From UBA3700 sp963592135 (GTDB taxonomy: Bacteria > Bacillota > Clostridia > Christensenellales > UBA3700): 12,515 nt of DNA. Below are positions 1-7,242 of the stretch, in pieces (position 1 is the first letter of the stretch; the number at the start of each line of letters is the position of its first letter). The notes under the pieces are model-generated. The model did not search any database, had not been told where the DNA came from, and worked only from the letters and a program-made list of their open reading frames with translations. A program made the translations under genes and the position numbers. The stretch spans positions 1 to 12,515 of the forward strand of contig CAVAVP010000014.1 in NCBI GenBank assembly GCA_963592135.1, written 5' to 3'.

Positions 1-59
1 CTACCAAGTATTGCAACTACAAAAACATCTTCAATTAAACTTCTTACTTTTGAATTCAT
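1..59 (-). CDS. Unidentified protein, N-terminal fragment (runs off the window)
   Basis: A minus-strand reading frame starts with ATG at 57-59 and continues off the left edge, giving 19 codons that begin MNSKVRSLIED and turn hydrophobic (VFVVAILG). The start is well supported. A Shine-Dalgarno AGTGAGG lies a few bases upstream (about 65-71), and an extended -10 promoter sits just beyond it at 78-86. The hydrophobic turn after about 11 residues could be the beginning of a signal peptide or first membrane helix, but too little is visible to assign a family. The gene is transcribed leftwards, away from the neighbour at 321-1550. Confidence 0.6.
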   Translation of the reverse strand, partial: MNSKVRSLIEDVFVVAILG

Positions 60-77
60 AAGAACCTCACTATTTGC

Positions 78-86
78 ATTATACCA
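78..86 (-). promoter_or_regulatory. Extended -10 promoter for the partial gene at 1-59
   Basis: On the minus strand this reads TGGTATAAT, a perfect TATAAT with the TGn extension. No good -35 is seen 16-18 bp upstream, which is common when the TGn extension is present. The predicted start site near 71 would give a leader of only about 12 nt, beginning at the Shine-Dalgarno sequence itself. Confidence 0.6.
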
Positions 87-109
87 TAATAACGTATTCT
101 TTATATACG

Positions 110-142
110 AAAAAAAAATAACCAGCTTGAACTGGCTATTTT
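110..142 (-). terminator. Second hairpin terminator (orphan), minus strand
   Basis: Arms 118-125 and 132-139 form an 8-bp stem around a 6-nt loop. On the minus strand all pairs are Watson-Crick except one G-U, and the stem is followed by a run of eight to nine U. On the plus strand the G-U becomes an A-C mismatch, so the minus direction is favoured. It lies about 125 bp beyond the terminator of the 321-1550 gene, with no recognisable gene between them. It may be a back-up terminator or the end of a small unannotated transcript. Confidence 0.55.
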
Positions 143-263
143 CTTTTTGGAGTTTTTTATGAAAAATTTAAATCTATTCTATAAGCACACACCTCTTTTA
201 TTTAGTGATTAAATAATAAATCATAGAACTAAATTGTACTTAAAAGGTAATTAAACTTTAACT

Positions 264-293
264 AAAAAAAACGACCACAACAAATGTGGTCGT
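264..293 (-). terminator. Intrinsic terminator of the 321-1550 gene
   Basis: A perfect 9-bp stem (271-279 with 285-293, arm ACGACCACA) encloses a 5-nt loop and is followed on the minus strand by seven U. It sits 27 bp past the stop codon of the acidic membrane protein gene. Confidence 0.9.
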
Positions 294-320
294 CAAAATT
301 TATGTTTTAATTATTTCTAA

Positions 321-1550
321 TTAGAAAGCTGCAACTCTTTCGTCAAAATCAAATACAACTGGATCATGATCATTCTTAGAAACATTAATATAGTATTTAA
401 CTTCCTCTGAACTATCAAAAGAGAACTCGTTCATACAATTATTTGTAATACCCATATTAAGACTACCGATAACTGGAACACCAGATACGTCCATATTATA
501 TGATTCGTTTACTAACATATACTTAATAAATCCATTTTCATAAACACAGAACTCAAGTTCTAATGTTGTAAATACTAAACTATTAACAGTAAATCCCATG
601 TTAGAACCTAATTGATACTTCATAACTTCAACATAATCAGCAACAGCTGTATCCTTATTTGGTTTAATTGTAAAATAATAACAACCACTTTCTTTATCAT
701 AAGTTACTTCATCATCATAATTAGAAATTGTGTCTTTATTTACATTATAAGACCAAATCTTTGTAAAATCAGTAGATGTAGCATCTATAAATTTATCCAT
801 TGAAGCATATTCAACTTTATTTTCCCAGCCCTTAGCTGCTGCTATATAAGCTTTTTCGCCGCCTAAAATTTGGTAATTTACTTCTTCCTCTGGAATTTCG
901 TATTTAACCACCTTCTTTGCCTTCTTATATGTAGCTTTATTACCTGTTGAATAATACTCTTCATACAAGTTAGCAATACCAAACGATTTAGAATTTACAT
1001 AATATTTAGAACCAATAGAATTTGATGAATCACCAGCATCACCTTTACCAATTCTTACTTTAAAACTTTGAACAGCTTGGTTAACCTTTATTGGTCCAAC
1101 AGATGTAACTACACCGCCATTGTTACAAACTTGAGCAACATAATCTGCATTGTAGTAATTATCTACAACAGCTAAACACATTTCTCCTGCTGTCATTTTA
1201 TCGTTTATAGCAGTATGAGCTGTAGCTGTAGGGGCTTTTGTTCCAAGAGTGCCGGTATAGGCTTGAGCTGCACTTACATCAACATCTTTTCTAAATAAAC
1301 CTAAGAAACCTAAAGTAAACTCTTCAACAATAAATGCAATCACAAGAGCTACAACTACTGCAGCTGTAATAATTCCAGCCTTAGCGCCTTTGCCTAGTTT
1401 CTTTTTGCTGTTCTTTTGATTAGACTTTAAGCCTTTTCCTGATGGGACTTCAACCTCCTCATCAACGTCGTCAACAACGTCATCATCAACTACATCATCA
1501 ATGATTTCATCATCAATTTCGATATCTTCGATTTCGTCTTTCTTTTTCAT
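321..1550 (-). CDS. Single-pass membrane protein with acidic N-terminus, function unknown
   Basis: This 409-residue protein matches no family I recognise. Residues 5-34 are almost all Asp, Glu, Val and Ile (DDVVDDDVVDD and similar). A Lys/Gly-rich basic stretch (about 38-58) leads into one membrane helix at about 58-76 (IITAAVVVALVIAFIV). The remaining roughly 330 residues are probably extracellular, rich in Tyr, Asn, Ser and Lys, with no obvious catalytic motif. Positive charge before the helix predicts the N-terminus inside and the bulk outside. The start is supported by AGGAGA 8 nt upstream of the ATG. It has its own extended -10 promoter (1594-1602) and terminator (264-293), so it is monocistronic, divergent from the DegV gene. 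It could be a surface or cell-envelope sensor; that is a guess from topology only. Confidence 0.85.
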   Translation of the reverse strand: MKKKDEIEDIEIDDEIIDDVVDDDVVDDVDEEVEVPSGKGLKSNQKNSKKKLGKGAKAGIITAAVVVALVIAFIVEEFTLGFLGLFRKDVDVSAAQAYTGTLGTKAPTATAHTAINDKMTAGEMCLAVVDNYYNADYVAQVCNNGGVVTSVGPIKVNQAVQSFKVRIGKGDAGDSSNSIGSKYYVNSKSFGIANLYEEYYSTGNKATYKKAKKVVKYEIPEEEVNYQILGGEKAYIAAAKGWENKVEYASMDKFIDATSTDFTKIWSYNVNKDTISNYDDEVTYDKESGCYYFTIKPNKDTAVADYVEVMKYQLGSNMGFTVNSLVFTTLELEFCVYENGFIKYMLVNESYNMDVSGVPVIGSLNMGITNNCMNEFSFDSSEEVKYYINVSKNDHDPVVFDFDERVAAF

Positions 1551-1593
1551 AATAATTTCTCCTATTTTTTAATACATTTATTATTTTAAGTTA

Positions 1594-1602
1594 TATATAC
1601 CA
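1594..1602 (-). promoter_or_regulatory. Extended -10 promoter for the acidic membrane protein gene
   Basis: On the minus strand this reads TGGTATATA, an extended -10 element one base from consensus. The expected -35 position holds no good match. The predicted start near 1587 leaves a leader of about 37 nt containing the AGGAGA ribosome binding site. Confidence 0.5.
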
Positions 1603-1663
1603 TCTTTGCAAGTAAAAATTCTTAACCTAAACTTTTCACAAAAATTACAAAATCTCAATTCGT

Positions 1664-1704
1664 TTGCTTTTTTTGACCAAAATGTTATATAGTATAGTTA
1701 TATT
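1664..1704 (+). promoter_or_regulatory. Promoter region of the DegV-family gene
   Basis: Several overlapping elements are visible: TTGCTT (1664-1669) 18 bp from TATAGT (1688-1693), and TTGACC (1673-1678) upstream of TATAGT (1693-1698) and TATATT (1699-1704) at less ideal spacings. I cannot decide between them. All give a very short leader ending in GAGGTG (1709-1714), 5 nt before the ATG. Confidence 0.4.
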
Positions 1705-1719
1705 ATGTGAGGTGATTAT

Positions 1720-2610
1720 ATGATTATAATTTCAACAGAAGCAACCGCTGACTGTCCTGAATCTATTTTTCGCGATGATTTAAAAATCATTCCAATGGGA
1801 TATACCGTTAATGGCATTGGTTACGATGGTGTTAACGAAAAGCTTTCCCCTCATGAATTTTATGAGGCAGTAGCTTGCGCAAAAACAAAATCTGATTTAC
1901 CACAAACAACAATGGTTACAGAATATACAGCAACTGAGTTTTTCGAAGATTTATTAAAACAAGGTCACGATATAATTCATATTGGTTTTTCTTCTCATTT
2001 ATCAGGAACTTTTGAGCAAGAAACTAAAGCAGTAGATGCATTAAAAGAAAAGTATCCTGAAAGAAAAATAACTTTAATAGATTCTTTCTCTGCATGTTTT
2101 GGTGAAGGTTTAATTGCTTACTACACTCTACTAAAAAAAGATGAAGGAGCATCTTATGAAGAGATTGTTGAATATACTAAAAGCATTATTCAAAACTCAA
2201 ATGCAGTATTTGTAATTGATGATTTGATGCATTTATGCAGAACAGGAAGAGCTGCAAAATCTGAAGCATATCTTGGAACAGCCTTTCATATTAAACCTAT
2301 TTTATACATTGCTAACGATGGGTCATTACAACCTTTTGCTAAGGAAATTTCTCAAAAGAAAGCTTTAAAAACAATGCTTAAAGTTTTTGAAAACAATGCA
2401 TGGTCTCCTGAAAAAAGCAAACTTATAGGCATTGGTCATGCTGATGATTTAGAAAATGCTAATTTAGTCATTGATACAATAAAAGAAATGGGATATAAAA
2501 ATGTTATACCTTTTGATGTAGGACCTGTTATAGGAACACATGTAGGAAAAGGTATGATATGCATTATCTTCATGGGTAACGAAAAAGATCAAACAATAAA
2601 AAATAGATAA
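1720..2610 (+). CDS. DegV family protein (FakB-type fatty-acid-binding protein)
   Basis: At 296 residues this is full length for DegV/FakB. Members bind a fatty acid in a closed pocket; characterised FakB proteins present it to the kinase FakA for phosphorylation and entry into phospholipid synthesis. Visible family landmarks are an N-terminal strand with TEATAD at 6-11 (a variant of the usual TDSTAD), PQTTMVT at 61-67 in the position of the usual TSQPS motif, SSHLSGT at 91-97, DSFSACFGEG at 121-130, RTGRAA at 174-179, IKPIL at 191-195 and GPVIGTHVGKG at 268-278. The Asp-to-Glu and Ser-to-Ala changes at the first motif are slightly atypical. GAGGTG 5 nt upstream supports the ATG. It is a single gene closed by a strong terminator (2627-2660). 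No fakA is in the window, so the partner and lipid remain inferred. Confidence 0.93.
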   Translation: MIIISTEATADCPESIFRDDLKIIPMGYTVNGIGYDGVNEKLSPHEFYEAVACAKTKSDLPQTTMVTEYTATEFFEDLLKQGHDIIHIGFSSHLSGTFEQETKAVDALKEKYPERKITLIDSFSACFGEGLIAYYTLLKKDEGASYEEIVEYTKSIIQNSNAVFVIDDLMHLCRTGRAAKSEAYLGTAFHIKPILYIANDGSLQPFAKEISQKKALKTMLKVFENNAWSPEKSKLIGIGHADDLENANLVIDTIKEMGYKNVIPFDVGPVIGTHVGKGMICIIFMGNEKDQTIKNR

Positions 2611-2626
2611 AAAAATTAAACAAAAT

Positions 2627-2660
2627 AAAATATTGCGTAACAAACTTACGCAATATTTTT
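2627..2660 (+). terminator. Intrinsic terminator after the DegV gene
   Basis: A perfect 14-bp stem (2627-2640 with 2646-2659, core TATTGCGTAA) has a 5-nt loop and A/U-rich outer pairs, so it can work in both directions. It begins 17 bp past the DegV stop codon. Confidence 0.88.
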
Positions 2661-2739
2661 ATTGCTCAATATATAAAATTCTATCCCACACTATATAAAA
2701 CATTTTACTGAGTCTATTTCTTGTAATTTATTTTTTAAC

Positions 2740-2775
2740 AAAAAAAGTGACACTTTTTATCAGCATCACTTTTTT
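2740..2775 (-). terminator. Intrinsic terminator of the tyrS-yigZ-ilvE operon
   Basis: A 10-bp stem pairs 2741-2750 with 2766-2775 (AAAAAAGTGA and its complement) around a 15-nt loop. An alternative smaller hairpin, AAAAAGT/ACTTTTT, lies inside it. On the minus strand both end in a U run. It lies about 20 bp past the ilvE stop codon. With 2627-2660 it forms a back-to-back pair separating the convergent DegV and ilvE units. Confidence 0.72.
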
Positions 2776-2793
2776 AATGTCTTTTATTTATTA

Positions 2794-3855
2794 TTAATTA
2801 ACCTTTGTTACCCAGCCAAATGAATCAGCTTTTGTTCTATTTTGAATACCAGTAATTTCATCATATAAGAATTGAGTAATTTTACCCATCTTTTGATCGT
2901 TAATTATAATATCTTTTCCTTTATACCCAAGAACACCAACTGGAGAAATAACAGCTGCTGTACCAGAACCAAAGGCCTCATTTAATCTACCCTCATTAGC
3001 AGCTTTAATAACTTCATCCATGGAAATTCTTCTTTCCTCAACAGGCATATTGTGAGCCTTTAAAACTTGAATACAAGAATTTCTTGTAATACCTGGTAAA
3101 ATTGATCCTACAAGTGCTGGAGTTACAACAACACCATCTATAACGAAGAACATATTCATAGAACCAACTTCTTCTACGTATTTATGTTCAGCTGCATCTA
3201 ACCATAGACATTGATCATATCCAAGTGAGTTAGCTTTTTCACCACCCATTAATGAACAAGCATAGTTGCCTGCACATTTAGCTTCACCTGTACCACCAAT
3301 AGTTGCACGCGTATAATAGTCTTCAACTAAAATCTTTGTTGGCTCTAATCCATGAGCGTAATATGAACCAACTGGAGATAGGATAATAAAGAGTTTATAG
3401 ATCTTTGATGCATGAACCCCTAATTGTTCTTGATCAGCAATTAATGTAGGTCTAATGTATAAAGCAGTACCTGGAGCTGTAGGAATCCAACTTTCTTCAA
3501 GTTTTAATAAGTCAAATAATGCAGCTTTTACTTTTGCTGAATCAAATTCAGGCATACACATTCTTCTTGCTGAATTATTCATTCTTATAAAGTTATCATC
3601 AATTCTAAATACAGTAATTTCACCTTTATCATTCTTGTATGCCTTAGCTCCTTCAAAAATCGCTTGAGCATAATGTAAAACGTTTGATGCTGGTGACATT
3701 GCAAATGGTTGAAAAGGAACAATTTCAGGTTCTCCCCATGCACCATTCTTGTATTCCATAAGAAGCATGTGATCTGTGAAATACTTACCAAATCCTAGTT
3801 TAGTAAAATCTGGCTTTTCTTTGCGTTGTTTAACTAATGTTGTTTTTGTTGCCAT
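2794..3855 (-). CDS. ilvE: Branched-chain amino acid aminotransferase
   Basis: The 353-residue product is a fold-type IV PLP enzyme that interconverts Leu, Ile or Val and their 2-oxo acids using 2-oxoglutarate/glutamate. The length and motifs fit the longer BCAT (type II) subfamily. The PLP Schiff-base lysine is K193 in GTGEAKCAGNYA. Other landmarks are AIFEGAKAY (65-73), EEVGSMNMFFV (228-238), LPGITRNS (253-260) and EAFGSGTAAVISPVG (293-307). It is the third gene of an operon: its ATG is 1 nt after the yigZ stop codon, and its ribosome binding site (GAGGCG) lies inside the end of yigZ. No other ilv/leu biosynthesis gene is nearby, so the role could be degradative or supply branched-chain 2-oxo acids for lipid precursors rather than de novo synthesis; that is inference. 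Confidence 0.96.
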   Translation of the reverse strand: MATKTTLVKQRKEKPDFTKLGFGKYFTDHMLLMEYKNGAWGEPEIVPFQPFAMSPASNVLHYAQAIFEGAKAYKNDKGEITVFRIDDNFIRMNNSARRMCMPEFDSAKVKAALFDLLKLEESWIPTAPGTALYIRPTLIADQEQLGVHASKIYKLFIILSPVGSYYAHGLEPTKILVEDYYTRATIGGTGEAKCAGNYACSLMGGEKANSLGYDQCLWLDAAEHKYVEEVGSMNMFFVIDGVVVTPALVGSILPGITRNSCIQVLKAHNMPVEERRISMDEVIKAANEGRLNEAFGSGTAAVISPVGVLGYKGKDIIINDQKMGKITQFLYDEITGIQNRTKADSFGWVTKVN

Positions 3856-3856
3856 T

Positions 3857-4492
3857 TTATTTCGCCTCTTTTATAAATTTATTATATTTTGTTTCTAATA
3901 TTTCAATTTGTGCTTGTCCATTTGATTTGTCTATTACTGCTTTCTTGCATTCTTCTACGTTTTCATTTGGAAGAATTGCTTTTACAATAATTTTATCCGA
4001 ATAATCAATACCTTGCACTTGGCCATTATAGTTTTCAATTATTTCTTGTATTTTTTTATGTGTAGAATAATCTGTATGTACTATAAAACCATTACTCTCT
4101 TTATACTCTACTATTTTAGCATTGTCAACAGCACTTGCTACGCAAGATGAATATGCACCCACCAAACCACTTGCGCCTAATTTAATACCACCAAAATATC
4201 TAGTAACAACAGCAAGCGTCATATAAATTTTTCTCTTCTTTAGAACCTCAAGTATTGGGACTCCTGCCGTGCCTTGTGGCTCTCCATCATCAGAAAATTT
4301 TTGTTCTAATGCATTTTGAGAAGATATATATGCATAGCAATTATGCGTAGCATCAGAGTATTTCTTTTTTATTATGTTAAGTTTCTCTATAGCATCTTCT
4401 TGCGAACTAATAGGAATTAGTGTTGTGATAAACTTTGATTTACTTATCACTATTAGTTCTTCAAAAGCTTCATCTACTGCTAAATAATTCAT
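3857..4492 (-). CDS. yigZ: YigZ/IMPACT family protein
   Basis: The 211-residue product is full length for this two-domain family. The N-terminal UPF0029 (Impact) domain shows SDDGEPQGTAG (67-77), VVTRYFGG (95-102) and KLGASGLVGAY (104-114). A smaller ferredoxin-like C-terminal domain occupies about 135-195. Bacterial members have no settled function. The eukaryotic relative IMPACT/Yih1 modulates the amino-acid-starvation kinase GCN2, which makes the position between tyrS and ilvE suggestive but not conclusive. The start ATG overlaps the tyrS stop codon in the sequence TAATG. No convincing Shine-Dalgarno sits at normal distance, so translation is probably coupled to tyrS. Confidence 0.95.
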   Translation of the reverse strand: MNYLAVDEAFEELIVISKSKFITTLIPISSQEDAIEKLNIIKKKYSDATHNCYAYISSQNALEQKFSDDGEPQGTAGVPILEVLKKRKIYMTLAVVTRYFGGIKLGASGLVGAYSSCVASAVDNAKIVEYKESNGFIVHTDYSTHKKIQEIIENYNGQVQGIDYSDKIIVKAILPNENVEECKKAVIDKSNGQAQIEILETKYNKFIKEAK

Positions 4493-5703
4493 TATTTTGC
4501 TGAAACTTTTAAGTGAATCTTCTTGCCTTTATGTAATGTAAATCCATTCTTTAAATCATCTTTTGTTACTTGATATGAAAAATCTGGGACAACTGTATCA
4601 TCTATCTTTACAGCGCCAGCCTTTATTATATCTCTTGCTTCACTTTTTGATTTACAAGCACCTACATTTACCAAAATATCACAAATATTTAAACATGTTA
4701 AATCTACTTTCTTTTCTAGAAGTTCACCACCTTTTCCACCAAAAGCAGCTTCAGCTTGAGCTTGAACTTGTTTTGCTACATCTTCACCGTGAACAATCTT
4801 TGTAACTTCGTATGCTAAAACTTTTTTGGCTTCATTAATTCTTTCATCTTGATATTTGCATAATTCTCTTATTTTATCCATTTCAACGAATGTAATTAAT
4901 CTTAAACATTTTTCAACATCTGCATCTGCAGTATTTCTCCAATATTGATAAAAATCATAAGGTGATGTCTTATTTGGATCTAACCAAACAGCTCCCTTTT
5001 GAGTTTTACCCATTTTCTTACCTTCAGATGTTGTTAATAATTCAAAAGTCATAGCATATGCAGGTTTTTGCAATTTTCTTCTTATTAAATCTGCGCCTGC
5101 TAACATGTTTGACCATTGATCAGCACCACCACACTCTAATTTACAGCCAGCATGTTGATATAAATATAAAAAGTCATAGCCTTGCATTAACATATAGTTA
5201 AACTCAAGGAAAGATAATCCTTTTTCCATTCTTTGTTTAAAACATTCACAAGTTAACATTTGATTAACTGAGAAATATCTTCCTATGTCTCTAATAAATT
5301 CAATATAATTTAAATTATCAAGCCAATCTGCATTATTCATAATAATAGCTGCATTTTCACCTTCAAAAGATAAAAATTTGCTCATTTGCTTTTTAAAACA
5401 CTCAACATTATGATTAATAACATCGTCTGTCATCATTTGACGCATATCAGTTCTACCTGATGGATCACCAATTTTACCTGTACCACCACCAACAAGAATA
5501 ATTGGCTTATGTCCAGCTTTTTGCATATGACTCATTGCCATTAGCGCTAAAAAATGTCCAACGTGTAAAGAATCTGCTGTTGGATCAAATCCAATGTAAA
5601 ATGGAACACTTTCCTTTCCTAGTAATTCATATAGGTCATTTTCATAAACTGTTTGATGAATAAAACCTCTCTCTCTTAGTGTGTCCATAATATTTTTTGA
5701 CAT
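4492..5703 (-). CDS. tyrS: Tyrosyl-tRNA synthetase
   Basis: This 403-residue class I synthetase charges tRNA-Tyr in the cytoplasm. The HIGH-type motif is HVGH at 47-50 following YIGFDPTADSL. The nucleotide-binding loop GGGTGKIGDPSGR lies at 72-84, the Tyr-binding region includes QGYDFLYL (174-181) and GGADQWSN (192-199), and the KMSKS loop appears as KMGKT at 230-234, a normal variant for TyrRS. The C-terminal S4-type RNA-binding domain covers about 336-400. AGGAGA 8 nt upstream fixes the start. It is first in the operon with yigZ and ilvE. Bacillota tyrS genes are often controlled by a T-box leader, but only about 38 nt separate the predicted transcription start from the ATG here, and no T-box sequence is seen. 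Confidence 0.97.
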   Translation of the reverse strand: MSKNIMDTLRERGFIHQTVYENDLYELLGKESVPFYIGFDPTADSLHVGHFLALMAMSHMQKAGHKPIILVGGGTGKIGDPSGRTDMRQMMTDDVINHNVECFKKQMSKFLSFEGENAAIIMNNADWLDNLNYIEFIRDIGRYFSVNQMLTCECFKQRMEKGLSFLEFNYMLMQGYDFLYLYQHAGCKLECGGADQWSNMLAGADLIRRKLQKPAYAMTFELLTTSEGKKMGKTQKGAVWLDPNKTSPYDFYQYWRNTADADVEKCLRLITFVEMDKIRELCKYQDERINEAKKVLAYEVTKIVHGEDVAKQVQAQAEAAFGGKGGELLEKKVDLTCLNICDILVNVGACKSKSEARDIIKAGAVKIDDTVVPDFSYQVTKDDLKNGFTLHKGKKIHLKVSAK

Positions 5704-5719
5704 ATTTAAAATCTCCTAT

Positions 5720-5739
5720 GACGCGTTTTTGCCGCAGTC
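5720..5739 (-). promoter_or_regulatory. GC-rich hairpin at the 5' end of the tyrS mRNA
   Basis: Read on the minus strand, GAC-(U)-GCG pairs with CGC-GUC around a GCAAAAA loop: 6 bp with one bulged U. It begins within 1-2 nt of the predicted transcription start (5740-5741) and ends 2 nt before the AGGAGA ribosome binding site (5712-5717). In such AT-rich surroundings this GC-rich patch stands out. It may protect the 5' end from decay or influence ribosome access. Confidence 0.5.
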
Positions 5740-5747
5740 TAAATATT

Positions 5748-5776
5748 ATTATATTTATATATTAATATTTTCTCAA
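5748..5776 (-). promoter_or_regulatory. Promoter of the tyrS-yigZ-ilvE operon
   Basis: TTGAGA (5771-5776, one mismatch to TTGACA) and a perfect TATAAT (5748-5753) are separated by exactly 17 bp on the minus strand. This is the best-formed housekeeping sigma promoter in the window. The predicted start is about 5741. Confidence 0.82.
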
Positions 5777-5780
5777 CTTA

Positions 5781-5799
5781 AAATTGTTAATAAATTGTT
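5781..5799. repeat. Two 8-bp direct repeats just upstream of the tyrS -35
   Basis: AAATTGTT occurs at 5781-5788 and again at 5792-5799. The copies are 11 bp apart start to start, about one helical turn, and begin 5 bp beyond the -35 hexamer. The placement fits an AT-rich UP element or an activator site. Confidence 0.4.
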
Positions 5800-5877
5800 C
5801 AACTCTACATGAAAACACACAAAATCAAATAAAAACTAATAGATTTTGCTAAAAATAATCTTTATTGCATGTAATTT

Positions 5878-7236
5878 TTAAATAAAAACCTTTTTAAGTT
5901 CCTCTTCTTTTTCGCACTCTTTTTCAAATATTGTAAACATCAAAATCATAAATAATTGATAAGGAAGAGGACAAAAATCTCCTGGATTTACAAGTGCTAA
6001 TAATTCAAATCCTATAAAAGACAGCATTAAGGCAGATGTAAATTTGTAGTGACGCCTTCTGTATAAATTTACTCTAAATAAAAATTGATAAACATAAGCT
6101 ATAATACCAACGCTTCCTAAACTTCCAATTACTTGAAATGGTGTTGAGTGATACCAATACATTGCGGCTTTCTTTGGATAGTAATACTCTCCATGAGCAC
6201 CCAGTCCTTTTCCAAATATAGGGCTTTGTTTAAAACACTCAATTGCATAGTTAAATAAGCCAAATCTAGCCTCACCACTTTTTACCTTTAACATAGAGAC
6301 AATTTTATCAAACTTAATTGCAATTAAAACAACTATACCAGTAAGCATAATTGTTAATAGTACGCTCATAATTATCTTTAAGTTTTTATCATTAGTCTTA
6401 TATATGTAAATCATATAAAGAGGAGACATAACAATCCCCATAATAATTCCGCCACGAGATAATGTTCCAAAAAGAGCAATAACTTCAAGTGCGCCTAAAA
6501 GCAATGCCCTAATTGGCTTTTCTTCTCTTCTCATGTAATAGAATGCAAAAGGTATTGTATAGAACAAATTTGCAGATAAATTATTGCCCATTTGAAGTTT
6601 GTTATTAAAACTAGAAAAATCTGTTATTAATAGTTCAAAATTCTCCACATAAAACAATGCTAAAACAAGCACTAAAAACATTCCATAGAAAATCATAGTC
6701 TTTGTTAAATTTAAAACATAATCGGATTTAAAATCTATATATGTCCTAAACAAAACATAAAGTATAACAAGTCCAATCCCAAGTCCAAAAACATAATAAA
6801 GTGCTGTTAATTGAAAATATTCATTTGCACTTATGCTAAATAGTCCACCAAATGTTATAGCTACCGCAACTGCACTTGTTGGAATAATCATTTTAGAACA
6901 ATTTAGTTTATGTGGGAATCTCACAAAATGTGTTATTAAACTTGCAATAATAAATATACCAGCAGGCCATAATTTAACCCAATAATCAAAACTTGCATAT
7001 TTTCTTAAAACAATTGCTGTAAATAACAAAAATGGCAGCAATGGCTTCATAAAATCATCAATCAATATTAAATCTAAACATATGATACTAAATAAAAATA
7101 TTGCAGCAACATAATTAAAACCAAATGCATAAAAAACAAATGTAAAGAACACACAAACAATATTGTAATATTTTGACTCTAAAAATTCTCTAACATCTAA
7201 GTAATTTATTTTACTACTAATAGCTTTCATAACCAT
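5878..7236 (-). CDS. O-antigen ligase/polymerase-like multi-pass membrane protein
   Basis: This 452-residue, very hydrophobic protein has about ten to twelve predicted membrane helices from residue 25 onward. The family signature is in the C-terminal half: TLSRGG (258-263), then a large loop with GEARFGLFNYAIEC (321-334), SPIFGKGLGAHGE (338-350) and WYHSTPF (361-367), followed by more helices. This matches the O-antigen ligase/Wzy polymerase superfamily (Wzy_C), whose members join or polymerise lipid-linked glycans outside the membrane, with the Arg and His of these loops important. Gram-positive members act in capsule, exopolysaccharide or teichoic-acid-like pathways. No glycosyltransferase, flippase or chain-length gene is in the window, so the substrate is unknown. 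There is no Shine-Dalgarno: a TATAAT box lies 6 nt before the ATG, suggesting a leaderless mRNA. A second ATG two codons later is also possible. Confidence 0.85.
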   Translation of the reverse strand: MVMKAISSKINYLDVREFLESKYYNIVCVFFTFVFYAFGFNYVAAIFLFSIICLDLILIDDFMKPLLPFLLFTAIVLRKYASFDYWVKLWPAGIFIIASLITHFVRFPHKLNCSKMIIPTSAVAVAITFGGLFSISANEYFQLTALYYVFGLGIGLVILYVLFRTYIDFKSDYVLNLTKTMIFYGMFLVLVLALFYVENFELLITDFSSFNNKLQMGNNLSANLFYTIPFAFYYMRREEKPIRALLLGALEVIALFGTLSRGGIIMGIVMSPLYMIYIYKTNDKNLKIIMSVLLTIMLTGIVVLIAIKFDKIVSMLKVKSGEARFGLFNYAIECFKQSPIFGKGLGAHGEYYYPKKAAMYWYHSTPFQVIGSLGSVGIIAYVYQFLFRVNLYRRRHYKFTSALMLSFIGFELLALVNPGDFCPLPYQLFMILMFTIFEKECEKEEELKKVFI

Positions 7237-7242
7237 TTTTAG

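Noticed and set aside
159..212. 17-codon plus-strand reading frame (MKNLNLFYKH...) with GGAG 6 nt upstream
   Set aside because: The ribosome site looks good, but there is no promoter, the peptide is very short and ends in ordinary AT-rich sequence; chance cannot be excluded.
612..803. 63-codon plus-strand frame opposite the acidic membrane protein gene
   Set aside because: Low-complexity Ile/Phe/Asn translation typical of the antisense of an AT-rich gene; no start signals.
5704..5877. T-box riboswitch upstream of tyrS
   Set aside because: No UGGNACC-type T-box sequence, no long structured leader, and a strong promoter only about 38 nt from the start codon.
5805..5877. Terminator for the O-antigen-ligase-like gene
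   Set aside because: Only a weak AGATT/AATCT pairing is visible with no GC-rich stem; not strong enough to annotate.
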